Of a stretch of DNA of 64,000 nucleotides, positions 43,317 to 52,085 are shown piece after piece. Source of the DNA: CAVQFO01 sp963711725 (GTDB taxonomy: Bacteria > Pseudomonadota > Gammaproteobacteria > Nitrococcales > Aquisalimonadaceae). Each line of letters begins with the position of its first letter. The first letter of the stretch is position 1. Under the pieces are notes generated by a model. That model did no database searches, was not told the origin of the DNA, and worked only from the letters and a program-made list of their open reading frames with translations. The stretch is taken from the NCBI GenBank assembly GCA_963711725.1, contig CAVQFO010000018.1, positions 1-64,000 of the forward strand. The letters run 5' to 3'. The translations under genes were made by a program, and so were the position numbers.

Positions 43317-46289
43317 TCAGCTCGGCCGGGCGGGTTGTTGGGCCTGGTCCGCCGGCGGGAGCGTACGGCCGAACAGCCGTACAACCTCATCGGCGGGCAG
43401 CGGCCGCGCAATCAGGTAACCCTGGACCGCATCGCAGGCGAGTTCCTCCAGTATGGTCCATTGTTCCGCCATCTCCACCCCTTCTGCGATGGTCCTCAGG
43501 TCCAGGCTATGGGCCAGGGCGACGATGCCCCGGACCACGGCCTTGGAGTGGGGGTCGCGGGAGAGATCGCGGATAAAAGACAGGTCGATCTTGAGGTTGT
43601 CGATGGGCAGCAGCTTGAGATAACTCAGGGATGAATAGCCGGTACCGAAGTCGTCGATGGACAGGGCCAGGCCCATGGCCTTGAGCTCCGAGAGGATGGC
43701 GACCGCCCGATCGGTGTTGCGCATCAGCTGGCTTTCGGTGATTTCAATGCCCACGGGCGTGGCCGTCGAGTCTTCGATGCCCATGCTGGACAGCACCTCC
43801 CGCACGCTCTGCACGAAGCCCGGTTCGTGCAGTTGCCGCACGGAGACGTTCACCGCGACCTTCACGGGATCGTGGCCCTGGGCGCGCCAGGCCGCCGCCT
43901 GGGCACAGGCCGTCTGCAGCACCCACAGGCCGATGGGTACGATCAGGCCCGTTTCCTCGGCAATGGGGATAAAACGGGCGGGGGAGACCTGGCCCAGCGT
44001 CTGGTTGTTCCAACGCAGCAGCGCCTCCACGCCCTGCACACGGCAGCTGTGCAGATCCACCACCGGCTGGTACTCGAGCGTGAATTCCCGGCGTTCCAGG
44101 GCGTGGCGAAGCTGCGATTCCAGCAGACGCTGTTCGTGGGCCTGGGTATTGATCTCGGCGGAATGGAAGGTGTAGCTGTTGCCCGGATTGCCGTCCCGGG
44201 CATGCAGCGCCAGTTCCGCGTGCTTGGCCAGTTCGGCGCTGTCTCGGCCGTCCAGTGGATAGACCGCGATGCCGGCCTTGGCGGTAAGGAACACCTCGTC
44301 GCCATGCAGGTGCAGGACGCGGGGGAGGCCGGCCAACACTTCGTCCATGAGCCGCGCCGCGTCTTCCGGGGCTGACAAGCCGTTGAAGATCAGACCGAAT
44401 TCATCGTTTCCGAGGCGGGCGGCGGTGTGCCCGTCCGCCTGGATCCGGCGCAGATAGTTGCCGACATGCTGAAGCACTTCGTCGCCCACGTGATGGCCGA
44501 GGGTGTCGTTGATCTGCCGAAAGCCGTTGATGTCGAGGATCGCCACAGCCAGCCGTTCTCGGGCCTTTTTGGCTCGCGGCAGCGACTGGTCCAGGCGGTC
44601 CTCGAAGAGGCGGCGGTTGGGCAGGCCGGTCAGGTGATCGAAGTAGGCCAGGTGCTCCAGGCGAGTCTCTTTTTCGATGTACTCCATTCCCAACGAGGTG
44701 TCGGCGGCCAATTCCAGCAGCAGGCGGACTTCTTCCTCGTCGAAGAAGAAGGGTTCTGTGGCGTGCAGCGTAAGCGAGCCGACGACCGTGCCCTCGATGG
44801 TCAGCGGGAAGGCCGCGCTGGCGGCGAAGCCCCACTGGCCGGCTCGTTGGCGGAAGGTTCCCATGCCGCCGGCATGGGCGACGTCGTTGATGACCACGTG
44901 CCGGGCTTCGCGGATGGCTATTCCGGTTGGACCTTGGCCGCCGTCCAGGGCGGGGTCTGCACTCACGGGGACTTCCGGGAAGCTTTCCGCGCCCTCGCCG
45001 GCCATGGCCACCGGGACCACGGTGCTGTCACCGGGGCGTATGCGCCCGACCCAGGCGAAACGGAAATGGCCGTGTTCCACGGCGATGCGGCAGGCCTCTT
45101 CCAGCAGTTCGGATTCGTCGCGGATCCGCAGGATTGCACTGTTGATTCCGCTGAGAACGGCGTAGACGCGATTCTGGCGCGCAATTCGGGTGGTGTGGTC
45201 CTGGGCGGCAGCGGTGTGGTTCTGAAGCGCCTGGGCCATTCGGTTGAAGGCGCCGGCCAACTGGCTGAGTTCGTCGCTACCGCGCCCAACGGGCGCCCGG
45301 GCTTCGAGTTCGCCGTTCGTGATGCGCCGGGTTGCGGTGAGCAGCGCTTCAATTGGCTGCAAGACAAACCGCTTGCCGCCCCACCACGCCAGCATAAGGG
45401 TCAGGGCCACCGTTCCCAGCAGCACCAGGAGGTTTTGCTTCAATACCGCATTGGCGGCGGCGTACGCCATGTCCGTCGGTATGCCCACGGCGAAACTGAG
45501 GGCGTCGTTGTTGGGCCAGACATAAAGCTGATTGAAAGCGTACAGACGCTCCACGCCGTCCAGGCCCCGGACCCGAGCGGTACCGGTGCCCCCCTTGCGG
45601 CGGATGGCGCGCTGGAGTTCCGTGCCGTGGGCGTCGCGGCCAGCCCAGCTCGAATCGTTGGGATAGCGGGCGAGCACCCGTTGGCCGGGGCCGAACACGG
45701 CCGCGACCGTTCCTTCAGGCAGGTGCGCGGCTGCGAGGTGCTGGCTTAGCCAAGTCAGCGGCAGTGCGGCGAAGAGCACGGCCTTGACCTGGCCGTGGTC
45801 CATGATCGGGTAGCCCATGTTGATGCTGGCCGCGTGGGTGACGCGGCCGATCATATAGGGTCCAACCGAGAAGCTGCGGGTGGTCCGCGCCAACTGAAAA
45901 TACTCGCGGTCCGAGAGGTCCAGTGGCTTGCTGAAGGGAAGGGCACTGCAGAAAAGCTGGCCGTTCGGGAGGATGACGCCGAAGTTGGCGTAGGTGTCGT
46001 CCTGTCCAAGCAGGTCGGCGAGGAAGCGACTGCATTCCCCGGCATCGAGCCCGCGAAGCTGGGGCAGTCGGGATACGAGTATGAGCAGTTGCCGGGTGCT
46101 GTTGATCAGCCGGCTTTGGGCCCGCGCCGCCGACGAGGCAAATCGCGCGGCGTTCAGCTCGGCCGCACTCGCCACCTCCCGCCGATTCTCCATGCCGCCA
46201 TGGATGATCACCGCGATGGCGGGAAGCGCCGCAAGTAGAACCAGTACGAGCAATCGGACACGCAAACTGGAAATCCCGGTCCAGCCCAC
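43317..46289 (-). CDS. Sensor diguanylate cyclase/phosphodiesterase (Cache-HAMP-GAF-GGDEF-EAL)
   Basis: 990-residue membrane protein. Order: N-terminal helix (SSLRVRLLVLVLLAALPAIA), a periplasmic double-Cache-like sensor region (about 40-275), a second helix near 285-305, HAMP, GAF (about 375-545), GGDEF (about 555-715) and EAL (about 725-985). The GGDEF signature is degenerate (RLGNDEFGLI), so cyclase activity is doubtful. The EAL domain has the full catalytic set: VEALLRW, NVS, EITES, DDFGTGYSS, EGVE and QGYLIARPL. It is therefore most likely a c-di-GMP phosphodiesterase responding to a periplasmic and a cytosolic signal. Transcribed alone, divergent from the JmjC gene. Confidence 0.9.
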   Translation of the reverse strand: MGWTGISSLRVRLLVLVLLAALPAIAVIIHGGMENRREVASAAELNAARFASSAARAQSRLINSTRQLLILVSRLPQLRGLDAGECSRFLADLLGQDDTYANFGVILPNGQLFCSALPFSKPLDLSDREYFQLARTTRSFSVGPYMIGRVTHAASINMGYPIMDHGQVKAVLFAALPLTWLSQHLAAAHLPEGTVAAVFGPGQRVLARYPNDSSWAGRDAHGTELQRAIRRKGGTGTARVRGLDGVERLYAFNQLYVWPNNDALSFAVGIPTDMAYAAANAVLKQNLLVLLGTVALTLMLAWWGGKRFVLQPIEALLTATRRITNGELEARAPVGRGSDELSQLAGAFNRMAQALQNHTAAAQDHTTRIARQNRVYAVLSGINSAILRIRDESELLEEACRIAVEHGHFRFAWVGRIRPGDSTVVPVAMAGEGAESFPEVPVSADPALDGGQGPTGIAIREARHVVINDVAHAGGMGTFRQRAGQWGFAASAAFPLTIEGTVVGSLTLHATEPFFFDEEEVRLLLELAADTSLGMEYIEKETRLEHLAYFDHLTGLPNRRLFEDRLDQSLPRAKKARERLAVAILDINGFRQINDTLGHHVGDEVLQHVGNYLRRIQADGHTAARLGNDEFGLIFNGLSAPEDAARLMDEVLAGLPRVLHLHGDEVFLTAKAGIAVYPLDGRDSAELAKHAELALHARDGNPGNSYTFHSAEINTQAHEQRLLESQLRHALERREFTLEYQPVVDLHSCRVQGVEALLRWNNQTLGQVSPARFIPIAEETGLIVPIGLWVLQTACAQAAAWRAQGHDPVKVAVNVSVRQLHEPGFVQSVREVLSSMGIEDSTATPVGIEITESQLMRNTDRAVAILSELKAMGLALSIDDFGTGYSSLSYLKLLPIDNLKIDLSFIRDLSRDPHSKAVVRGIVALAHSLDLRTIAEGVEMAEQWTILEELACDAVQGYLIARPLPADEVVRLFGRTLPPADQAQQPARPS

Positions 46290-46768
46290 CGTAATCCTCC
46301 AATCGGGACAACCTCGGCGTATCCTTTCTTTTGAGGCCTCGCGCGTGGTGTCCCGGGTTATCGCCCCCGACGGGCGTAATGATTATTATTCGTTCGGCAC
46401 GACCGACTCCTGCCCCGACCGGGTGCCGGGCCCGTATCGGTGTTCGCGTTGTTTGTCCCTTGAGCGTGTTCGGAATCGGATCGTGCGGTCGATCCACGGG
46501 AACTGCCGGATTTTGTTAGAGTTCGTTTGCTCTGAGCCGGCGATCCCTCGGATCGTTAGAGTATGGGGGAGCCGCGGTCTACGAGCAAGTTGGCGGCCCT
46601 GGGCGGCCCGCGGCGACGGGGTGGCCGCGATATTGGGTCGCCACGGGCAGGCATGCCGCTTTGTTCGGCCCAGCCGACATTGGCATAATCTGCGGGCGAG
46701 CCGGCGGGGTGGGTCGCCGGCTTATGAAAGGGCGCGTTGCGCGTCGTTTCAGCCAACCAGCGAGAAAC
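46290..46768. other. Non-coding divergent promoter region
   Basis: This 479-bp gap separates the sensor gene (minus) and the JmjC-like gene (plus). It contains a degenerate REP-like element at 46388-46412, related to the one at 13540, and two GTTAGAG words about 38 bp apart (near 46515 and 46553). No gene or structured RNA is recognised. Confidence 0.5.
46388..46412 (+). repeat. Degenerate REP-like element
   Basis: ATTCGTTCGGCACGACCGA followed by CTCCTG matches the REP-like hairpin at 13540-13567 in its GGCACGACCG core and CTCCT tail, but the 5' arm has decayed. Confidence 0.4.
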
Positions 46769-47653
46769 ATGATGATCGAATTGACGCCTGTGCCGCAGGT
46801 GGAGAGCCTCACCAAGGAGGCCTTTCTGCGGGACTACAAGAAGCCGGAAAAGCCGGTTGTGATCAAGGGTCTGACCAAAGGTTGGCCGGCGCGCGAGAAA
46901 TGGACGGTGGATTACCTCAAGTCCGTGGGCGGGGATATCGAGGTTCCGCTCTACGACAGTCAGCCGTCCAGGGATCACAAGCATCAGCATGCGCCGGCGG
47001 CCAGGATGCCGCTCAGAGACTATTTCGAGTTGCTGGAGCGGGGAGAGAACGATCTCAGATTGTTTTTCTTCAATCTGCTGTTCGAGGTCCCGGAGTTGAC
47101 GCGGGATTTCGAATACCCGGATATCGGCTTGAAATTCTTCAAGAAGCTGCCGGTTCTGTTCGCTGGAGGCAAGGGCGCGAAAGTGCAGATGCACTTCGAT
47201 ATCGATCTGGCCGATATCATTTTGTGCCACTTCGGCGGGCACAAGCGAATTCGGCTGTTTTCGCCCGCCCAGACCAAGCTGATCTATCGTGTCCCCTTTT
47301 CCTTCAGCAGCCTGTTCGATGTGAAGTTCGACGAGCCGGATTTCGAGAAATACCCCGCGCTGAGGCATCTCCAGGGGAAAGTCGCGGAGTTGGACCACGG
47401 CGACGTACTCTATATCCCGCCCGGCTATTGGCACTACGTCACCTACGACGAGATCAGCTTTTCCATGTCGCTGCGGGCCTTTCCACGGAAACCGGCGACG
47501 TTGGGCAAAATGCTTTACAACCTTGTGGTGTTGCGGACGGTGGAGGGGTTCATGCGCAAGGCAGTGGGCCAGCGCTGGAACGACTGGAACGAACGCAGGG
47601 CGGTGGAGCGCACCCACAGGGCGTTGCGGAAACTGGAGGGGGCCGGCCTCTAG
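46769..47653 (+). CDS. Cupin-like/JmjC-domain Fe(II)/2-oxoglutarate oxygenase
   Basis: 294-residue protein of the cupin_8/JmjC hydroxylase class. N-terminal EKPVVIKGLTKGWPAREKW is the standard opening; the metal triad is visible as HFDIDLADIILCHF (HxD) near residue 142, and the distal His in LYIPPGYWHYV near residue 217. FGGHKRIRLFSPAQ supplies the 2-oxoglutarate-binding Lys region. Bacterial relatives hydroxylate proteins or small molecules; the substrate is unknown. The ATG at 46769 (MMIEL) is chosen over the longer frame; the next ATG at 46772 is equally good, and the ribosome-binding site is weak. It is divergent from the sensor gene and convergent with the diguanylate cyclase gene (gap 7 bp). 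Confidence 0.85.
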   Translation: MMIELTPVPQVESLTKEAFLRDYKKPEKPVVIKGLTKGWPAREKWTVDYLKSVGGDIEVPLYDSQPSRDHKHQHAPAARMPLRDYFELLERGENDLRLFFFNLLFEVPELTRDFEYPDIGLKFFKKLPVLFAGGKGAKVQMHFDIDLADIILCHFGGHKRIRLFSPAQTKLIYRVPFSFSSLFDVKFDEPDFEKYPALRHLQGKVAELDHGDVLYIPPGYWHYVTYDEISFSMSLRAFPRKPATLGKMLYNLVVLRTVEGFMRKAVGQRWNDWNERRAVERTHRALRKLEGAGL

Positions 47654-47660
47654 GGAGACC

Positions 47661-48440
47661 CTACGCGGTGGCCGCCGACCCCACCCGCTGACGGACGGTT
47701 TCAACGGGGCCTGATACCACGCGGTTCTTGCCTCGTCTCTTGGCTTCGTAAAGGGCTTCGTCGGCCAACCGCAATATCCGGTTCAGTTCCACAGGTGTGC
47801 CGTTATTCGTGACGACGCCAACGCTGATGGTGACCCGGAGCATCTGTTCTGGCAGTGCAATTTGGGTGGTTTCCACGGCGGAGCGTAAGCGCTCCAGGAG
47901 GCGGTGCGCCTCCCCACCTTCGGTTTCCGGCATCAATAGCGCGAATTCCTCGCCGCCGATCCGGGCGAAAGTGTCCGTTTCCCGCATGCACCCGGAGCAG
48001 GTCTGCGCCAACCGTCGAAGGACTTCGTCGCCGCCCAGATGGCCGAAGGCGTCATTGACGCCCTTGAAGTCGTCGATATCGACGAACGCTACGGAAAAGA
48101 TCCCGCCGTATCGGGCAGTGCGTTCCAATTCCCCACCCAGGCGATTCATGAAATAGCGGCGGTTGAAAAGCCCCGTCAGATGATCGGAGTCGTTCATCAC
48201 CCGTAAGCGCTCGTGAGCGCGCTCCAGTTCCAGCAGGAGATGCAGCGTGATCCCGGACATCAGCGGTGAAATCAGGATGGGGCACAGCAGGGTAATGAGC
48301 CAGGCAACCGGCGTCATGCCGATTCCAAGCAGGGGATAGTGGATGGTCGCGGAAATCGCCGCCGAGGCCATGGTCGCCGCCAGAGTCGTCGCCGCCACGG
48401 TCGGCCACAGGCCGTATCGCTTCAACAGCACCTTGATCAT
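47661..48440 (-). CDS. Membrane diguanylate cyclase (GGDEF)
   Basis: 259-residue protein with about two N-terminal hydrophobic segments (VAATTLAATMASAAISATI and PVAWLITLLCPILISPLMSG), a short helical linker (LELERAHERLRVMNDSDHLTG) and a complete GGDEF domain with GGEEF, the variant common in active cyclases. The inhibitory-site motif (RxxD) appears only loosely as REIT-like residues upstream, so feedback control is uncertain. It makes c-di-GMP from GTP. The ATG at 48440 begins just before the membrane segments; a TTG at 48473 is an alternative. It ends 8 bp from the JmjC-like gene, convergent. Confidence 0.88.
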   Translation of the reverse strand: MIKVLLKRYGLWPTVAATTLAATMASAAISATIHYPLLGIGMTPVAWLITLLCPILISPLMSGITLHLLLELERAHERLRVMNDSDHLTGLFNRRYFMNRLGGELERTARYGGIFSVAFVDIDDFKGVNDAFGHLGGDEVLRRLAQTCSGCMRETDTFARIGGEEFALLMPETEGGEAHRLLERLRSAVETTQIALPEQMLRVTISVGVVTNNGTPVELNRILRLADEALYEAKRRGKNRVVSGPVETVRQRVGSAATA

Positions 48441-48587
48441 AAGACGTCCCAGTCTCTCGGCGATCCGAACCAACGACGCAAAAGCATAGCACCGTTCCCG
48501 GGAATTACCGCCTGGGCCGCCGAATTGCCGTTGGCGTGGCCGGTCGGGTCATGGCCGGGCCGCGATTGCCCGCCCGACCATGCGCGG

Positions 48588-49355
48588 CTAACGGCCGAGG
48601 ATCTGGCCCAGAAACTGCCGGGTGCGCTCGGATTTCGGGCTGGTGAAGAAGGTTTCCGGTTCGGCGGCTTCCACGATGCGCCCGGCGTCCATGAAGACGA
48701 CGCGGTTCGCTACTTCCTTGGCGAAGCCCATCTCGTGGGTGACCACCAACATGGTCATGCCCGAGTCCGCCAGCTCCACCATGACGTCCAGAACCTCCTT
48801 GATCATCTCCGGGTCCAGGGCCGAGGTGGGTTCATCGAAAAGCATGATTCGCGGTTCCATGCACAGGGCCCGGGCGATGGCGACGCGTTGCTGCTGGCCG
48901 CCGGAGAGCTGACCGGGGTAGTCGCGTGCCTTGTCGGGGATGTGGACCCGTTCAAGGTAGTCCATGGCCCGTTCTTCGGCCTGTGCCCGAGGAAGCTTTC
49001 GCACCCAGATCGGAGCCAGGGTGCAGTTGTCCAGCACGCTCAGGTGGGGGAACAGGTTGAAGTGCTGGAAGACCATGCCGACGTCCTGGCGGATTCGATC
49101 GATGCGTTTGACGTCGTCGGTCAACTCCACGCCGTTGACCGTGAGCCGGCCTTTCTGGTGCTTCTCCAGGCGGTTGATGCAACGTATCAAGGTGGACTTG
49201 CCGGAGCCGGAAGGACCGCAGATCACCACCCGTTCCCCGCGATCCACTTCCAGGTCGATGTCCTGAAGCACATGAAAGTGGCCGAACCACTTGTGCACGT
49301 GGTCGAAGCGCACGGCGACGTCTGCTGGTGATGCGGTCTGTGCCTGTTCGGTCAT
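48588..49355 (-). CDS. aapP: Amino-acid ABC transporter ATP-binding protein
   Basis: 255-residue polar amino-acid ABC ATPase. Motifs in order: Walker A CGPSGSGKSTLIRC near residue 50, Q-loop FQHFNLFPHLSVLDN, signature LSGGQQQRVAIARAL, Walker B IMLFDEPTSALDPE, and H-loop VVTHEMGF. Closest to AapP/GlnQ-type subunits. It is the last gene of aapJ-aapQ-aapM-aapP; 138 bp of repeat-rich sequence separate it from aapM. After it, a GC-rich imperfect hairpin (about 48551-48587) may end the transcript. Confidence 0.94.
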   Translation of the reverse strand: MTEQAQTASPADVAVRFDHVHKWFGHFHVLQDIDLEVDRGERVVICGPSGSGKSTLIRCINRLEKHQKGRLTVNGVELTDDVKRIDRIRQDVGMVFQHFNLFPHLSVLDNCTLAPIWVRKLPRAQAEERAMDYLERVHIPDKARDYPGQLSGGQQQRVAIARALCMEPRIMLFDEPTSALDPEMIKEVLDVMVELADSGMTMLVVTHEMGFAKEVANRVVFMDAGRIVEAAEPETFFTSPKSERTRQFLGQILGR

Positions 49356-49380
49356 AGGTTGTAATTCAGCGTCTTTGGGT

Positions 49381-49483
49381 CACTAAGGGCACTAAGGGCA
49401 CGAAGGATGCACGAAGAATCACGAAGTATTTTCAATGCTTTCATCGTCGTGCACTTCGTGAGGGCTTCGTGTCCTTCGTGACC
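49381..49483. repeat. CACGAAG microrepeats forming a long inverted repeat
   Basis: Left arm 49381-49426 has CACTAAGGG twice, then CACGAAG three times; right arm 49445-49483 is the inverted counterpart (CTTCGTG repeats). It can fold into a long imperfect hairpin between aapM and aapP. Similar words occur at 51808-51833 and near 13450. Confidence 0.55.
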
Positions 49484-49493
49484 GGAAGCGTAG

Positions 49494-50589
49494 TCATTCC
49501 CGATGTGTTCGGCCCCGGTTCAGGCTGCGTTCGATGCGGCGGCTCAGTCTGGACATACCGTAGCAGAACACCCAGAACACCGCCGCGGTGAAAACGTAGC
49601 CCTCGGTGGAGAAACCCAGCCAGTTGGGATCGGTGTTGGCATTCTGGACGATGCCCAGCAGGTCGAACAGACCGATGATCAGCACCAAGGTGGTGTCCTT
49701 GAACAGGGCGATGAAGATGTTGACGATTCCCGGTATCACGGTCTTGAGCGCCTGGGGCAGCACGATCAAAACCGTGCGGCGCCAGTAGCCCAGGCCCAGG
49801 GCCTGAGCGGCTTCATACTGTCCGGCGGGGACGGCGGCCAGGCCGCCACGAATGACCTCCGCCATGTAGGCGCCGGCGAACAGCGCGACGCCTACCAGCG
49901 CCCGCAGCAGCTTGTCGAAGTTTACGCCTTCCGGCAGGAACAGGGGCAGCATGAAGGCGGCCATGAAAAGCACCGTGATCAGCGGCACGCCGCGCATGAT
50001 CTCGATGAAGGTGGAGCATACGGCCTTGACGATGGGTAGCTCCGAGCTGCGGCCCAGGGCCAGGAGGATGCCCAGGGGCAGGGCGGCGCCGATACCCACG
50101 CCGGCGATCACCAGTGTCAGGAAAAGCCCGCCCCAGCGGCTGGTCTCCACCACCGGCAGGCCCAGTATCCCACCGTGGAAGAGGAAGAAGGCGATGACCG
50201 GGTAGATCAGGAACAGAGCCGAGCCGTAGATGCCCCGGTGGGGCATCCGGCGCAGGAACAGCGGCACCACCAGCACCACCGCGAGCACGAAGGCCGTGTC
50301 CAGGCGCCACCGCTGGGGTTGGGGATAGAGCCCGTAAATGAACTGCGGAAGGTGGACCTTCACGAATACCCAGCAGGCCCCGGTATCCGTGCAGGCGGCG
50401 CGGGTCGTTCCATGGATGTCCGCGTTCACCAGGGCCCACTGCACCAGCGGCGGCACGGTTACCAGGAACAGGCCGATCCCCAGCAGCGTAAGCAGGGTAT
50501 TGAGCGGCGAGGAGAACAGGTTCTGCTCTGGCCCAGTCCCAGGCGCTGAGGCGTTCCGACGGCGGCGGATGGTGGGTGGATGGTTCCAT
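49494..50589 (-). pseudogene. aapM: Amino-acid ABC transporter permease AapM, frameshifted
   Basis: The start codon ATG at 50589 lies one base after the aapQ stop codon, and the N-terminus MEPSTHHPPPSERLSAWDWAR runs to about 50530. Homology then continues in the next frame as NLFSSPLNTLLTLL and then GIGLFLVTVPPLVQWALVNA. Dropping one base from the AGAG at 50526-50529 restores a protein of about 364 residues, the normal AapM length. The remainder carries the permease motif EVIRGGLAAVPAGQYEAAQAL. Either the gene is inactivated, which would disable the whole transporter, or the sequence has an error here. The C-terminus is RRIERSLNRGRTHRE. Confidence 0.85.
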
Positions 50590-50590
50590 G

Positions 50591-51763
50591 TCAGGTAATC
50601 AGCCGTTTGCGGCGGTCGTACCAGTTCATGAAAGCCGCGATGGACAGGCTGATGGTCAGGTACACAGCCATGGTGATGGCGATGACCTCTACGGCCTGGC
50701 CCGTCTGGTTGAGCACGGTGCCGGCGAACACGGAGACCAGGTCCGGGTAGGCGATGGCCGCGGCCAGCGAGGAGTTCTTTGTCAGATTCAGATACTGATT
50801 GGTCAGGGGCGGGATGATGACTCGCAGGGCTTGAGGCACGATCACCAGCCGCAGGGTCTGTGAGCTACGCAAACCCAGCGATTCCGCGGCTTCCCGCTGC
50901 CCGTGGCTGACGGATTCAATGCCCGCGCGGACGTTTTCCGCGATGAACGCGGCGGTGTATATGGACAGCGCCAATAGCAGGGAGACGAATTCGGGGATCA
51001 GGGGCAGGCCGCCGCTGAAGTTGAATGCTCCCAGTGTCGGCAACTGCCAGCGCACGGGCATGCCCAGCGCGGCGATGGCAAGGGCGACGGGAACCACCAC
51101 GATGCCCGTGGCGATCCAGCCCACGGGAAGCACCCGGCCCGTTGCCTCGCGCCGGCGCCGCGCCCATCGCGCGAAGATCAGCGCCCCCAGCAGCGAGGCC
51201 AGGACCACCAGCCCGAGCCAGCCGGCGCCGTCCTGCAGCAATGGTTTGGGTACGTAGAGGCCGCGATTGCTGAGATAAATCAGCCCGCCGAGATCGACGC
51301 TGTTTCGGGGGGGCGGCAGGCTGCGCAGCACGGCGAAGTACCAGAAGAAAATCTGGAGCAGCAGCGGGATGTTGCGGAACACTTCGATGTAGACGCCGGC
51401 CCACTTGCGAATCAGCCAGTTGGGAGAAAGCCTTGCGACGCCGATGACAAAGCCGATCACGGTGGAGAAGAAGATGCCCAGCGCGGAAACCAGCAGCGTG
51501 TTCAGCAGCCCGACCAGGAAGGCACGGCCGTAGGTGGATGCCGCACTGTAGTCGATCAGGCTCATGATGATCCCGAAGCCGGCCTTGTCGTCCAGGAAGC
51601 CGAAACCGGAGGCGATACCCTGACGCTGCATGTTCACCAGGGTGTTGTGGACGATGTAGGCCAGGAATCCGACCACGGCCGCCAGCAACACCGCCTGGAA
51701 CACCCGGCCGCGAACGCGGGGGTCGTTCCAGAATGGAGTTGTCTGTGGTGGCTGCTCGTGCAT
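50591..51763 (-). CDS. aapQ: Amino-acid ABC transporter permease AapQ
   Basis: 390-residue permease. After a hydrophobic helix near residue 20, the first membrane block has LLNTLLVSALGIFFSTVIGF and the ABC permease EAA-like loop IFRNIPLLLQIFFWYF; the C-terminal block has ENVRAGIESVSHGQREAAESLGL followed by IVPQALRVIIPPL. Length and the large periplasmic insertion (about 130-215) are typical of AapQ. It follows aapJ after a 322-bp repeat-containing gap and is coupled to aapM by a one-base gap. Confidence 0.92.
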   Translation of the reverse strand: MHEQPPQTTPFWNDPRVRGRVFQAVLLAAVVGFLAYIVHNTLVNMQRQGIASGFGFLDDKAGFGIIMSLIDYSAASTYGRAFLVGLLNTLLVSALGIFFSTVIGFVIGVARLSPNWLIRKWAGVYIEVFRNIPLLLQIFFWYFAVLRSLPPPRNSVDLGGLIYLSNRGLYVPKPLLQDGAGWLGLVVLASLLGALIFARWARRRREATGRVLPVGWIATGIVVVPVALAIAALGMPVRWQLPTLGAFNFSGGLPLIPEFVSLLLALSIYTAAFIAENVRAGIESVSHGQREAAESLGLRSSQTLRLVIVPQALRVIIPPLTNQYLNLTKNSSLAAAIAYPDLVSVFAGTVLNQTGQAVEVIAITMAVYLTISLSIAAFMNWYDRRKRLIT

Positions 51764-51807
51764 TTTTTCTACTGTTCTGCGTGTCGTGAGCCGAGGGTGA
51801 GATTAAA

Positions 51808-52031
51808 CCACGAAGGACACGAAGAGCACGAAGATGAGCTTGCGTAAGAGATGTAGGTCGGATTAGCGAAGCGTAATCCGACAACCTCAATCATCATTCT
51901 TAATCAAACCCGGATAGCGGCACAAAGCGCAAGGAACCCAATCTGATCCGTCGACCGCGCAATCCCGGATAGCTCAGCGCGTCGGACGAGTTTCGCCATG
52001 TCGGATTACGCTTCGCTAATCCGACCTACAT
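51808..52031. repeat. Inverted pair of REP-like hairpins plus CACGAAG repeats
   Basis: 51808-51833 holds three CACGAAG-type words. At 51852-51883 the element GTAGGTCGGATTAGCGAAGC continuing GTAATCCGACA forms a GTCGGATTA/TAATCCGAC hairpin; at 51999-52031 the same sequence recurs in inverse orientation. Together the two copies make a long inverted repeat around 115 bp. They fill most of the aapJ-aapQ gap. Confidence 0.65.
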
Positions 52032-52085
52032 GTTATCGTCGACTGGCTCCAGATCGCGATGGGCCTGGCTCTATTGCAGGACCCC

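Noticed and set aside
44427..45749. 440-codon open frame on the plus strand
   Set aside because: Antisense to the GGDEF/EAL sensor protein and without recognisable motifs.
49381..49483. Regularly repeated CACGAAG words as a CRISPR array
   Set aside because: Units are only 7-9 bp, spacers are 3-8 bp and irregular, the arms are inverted, and no cas gene is present.
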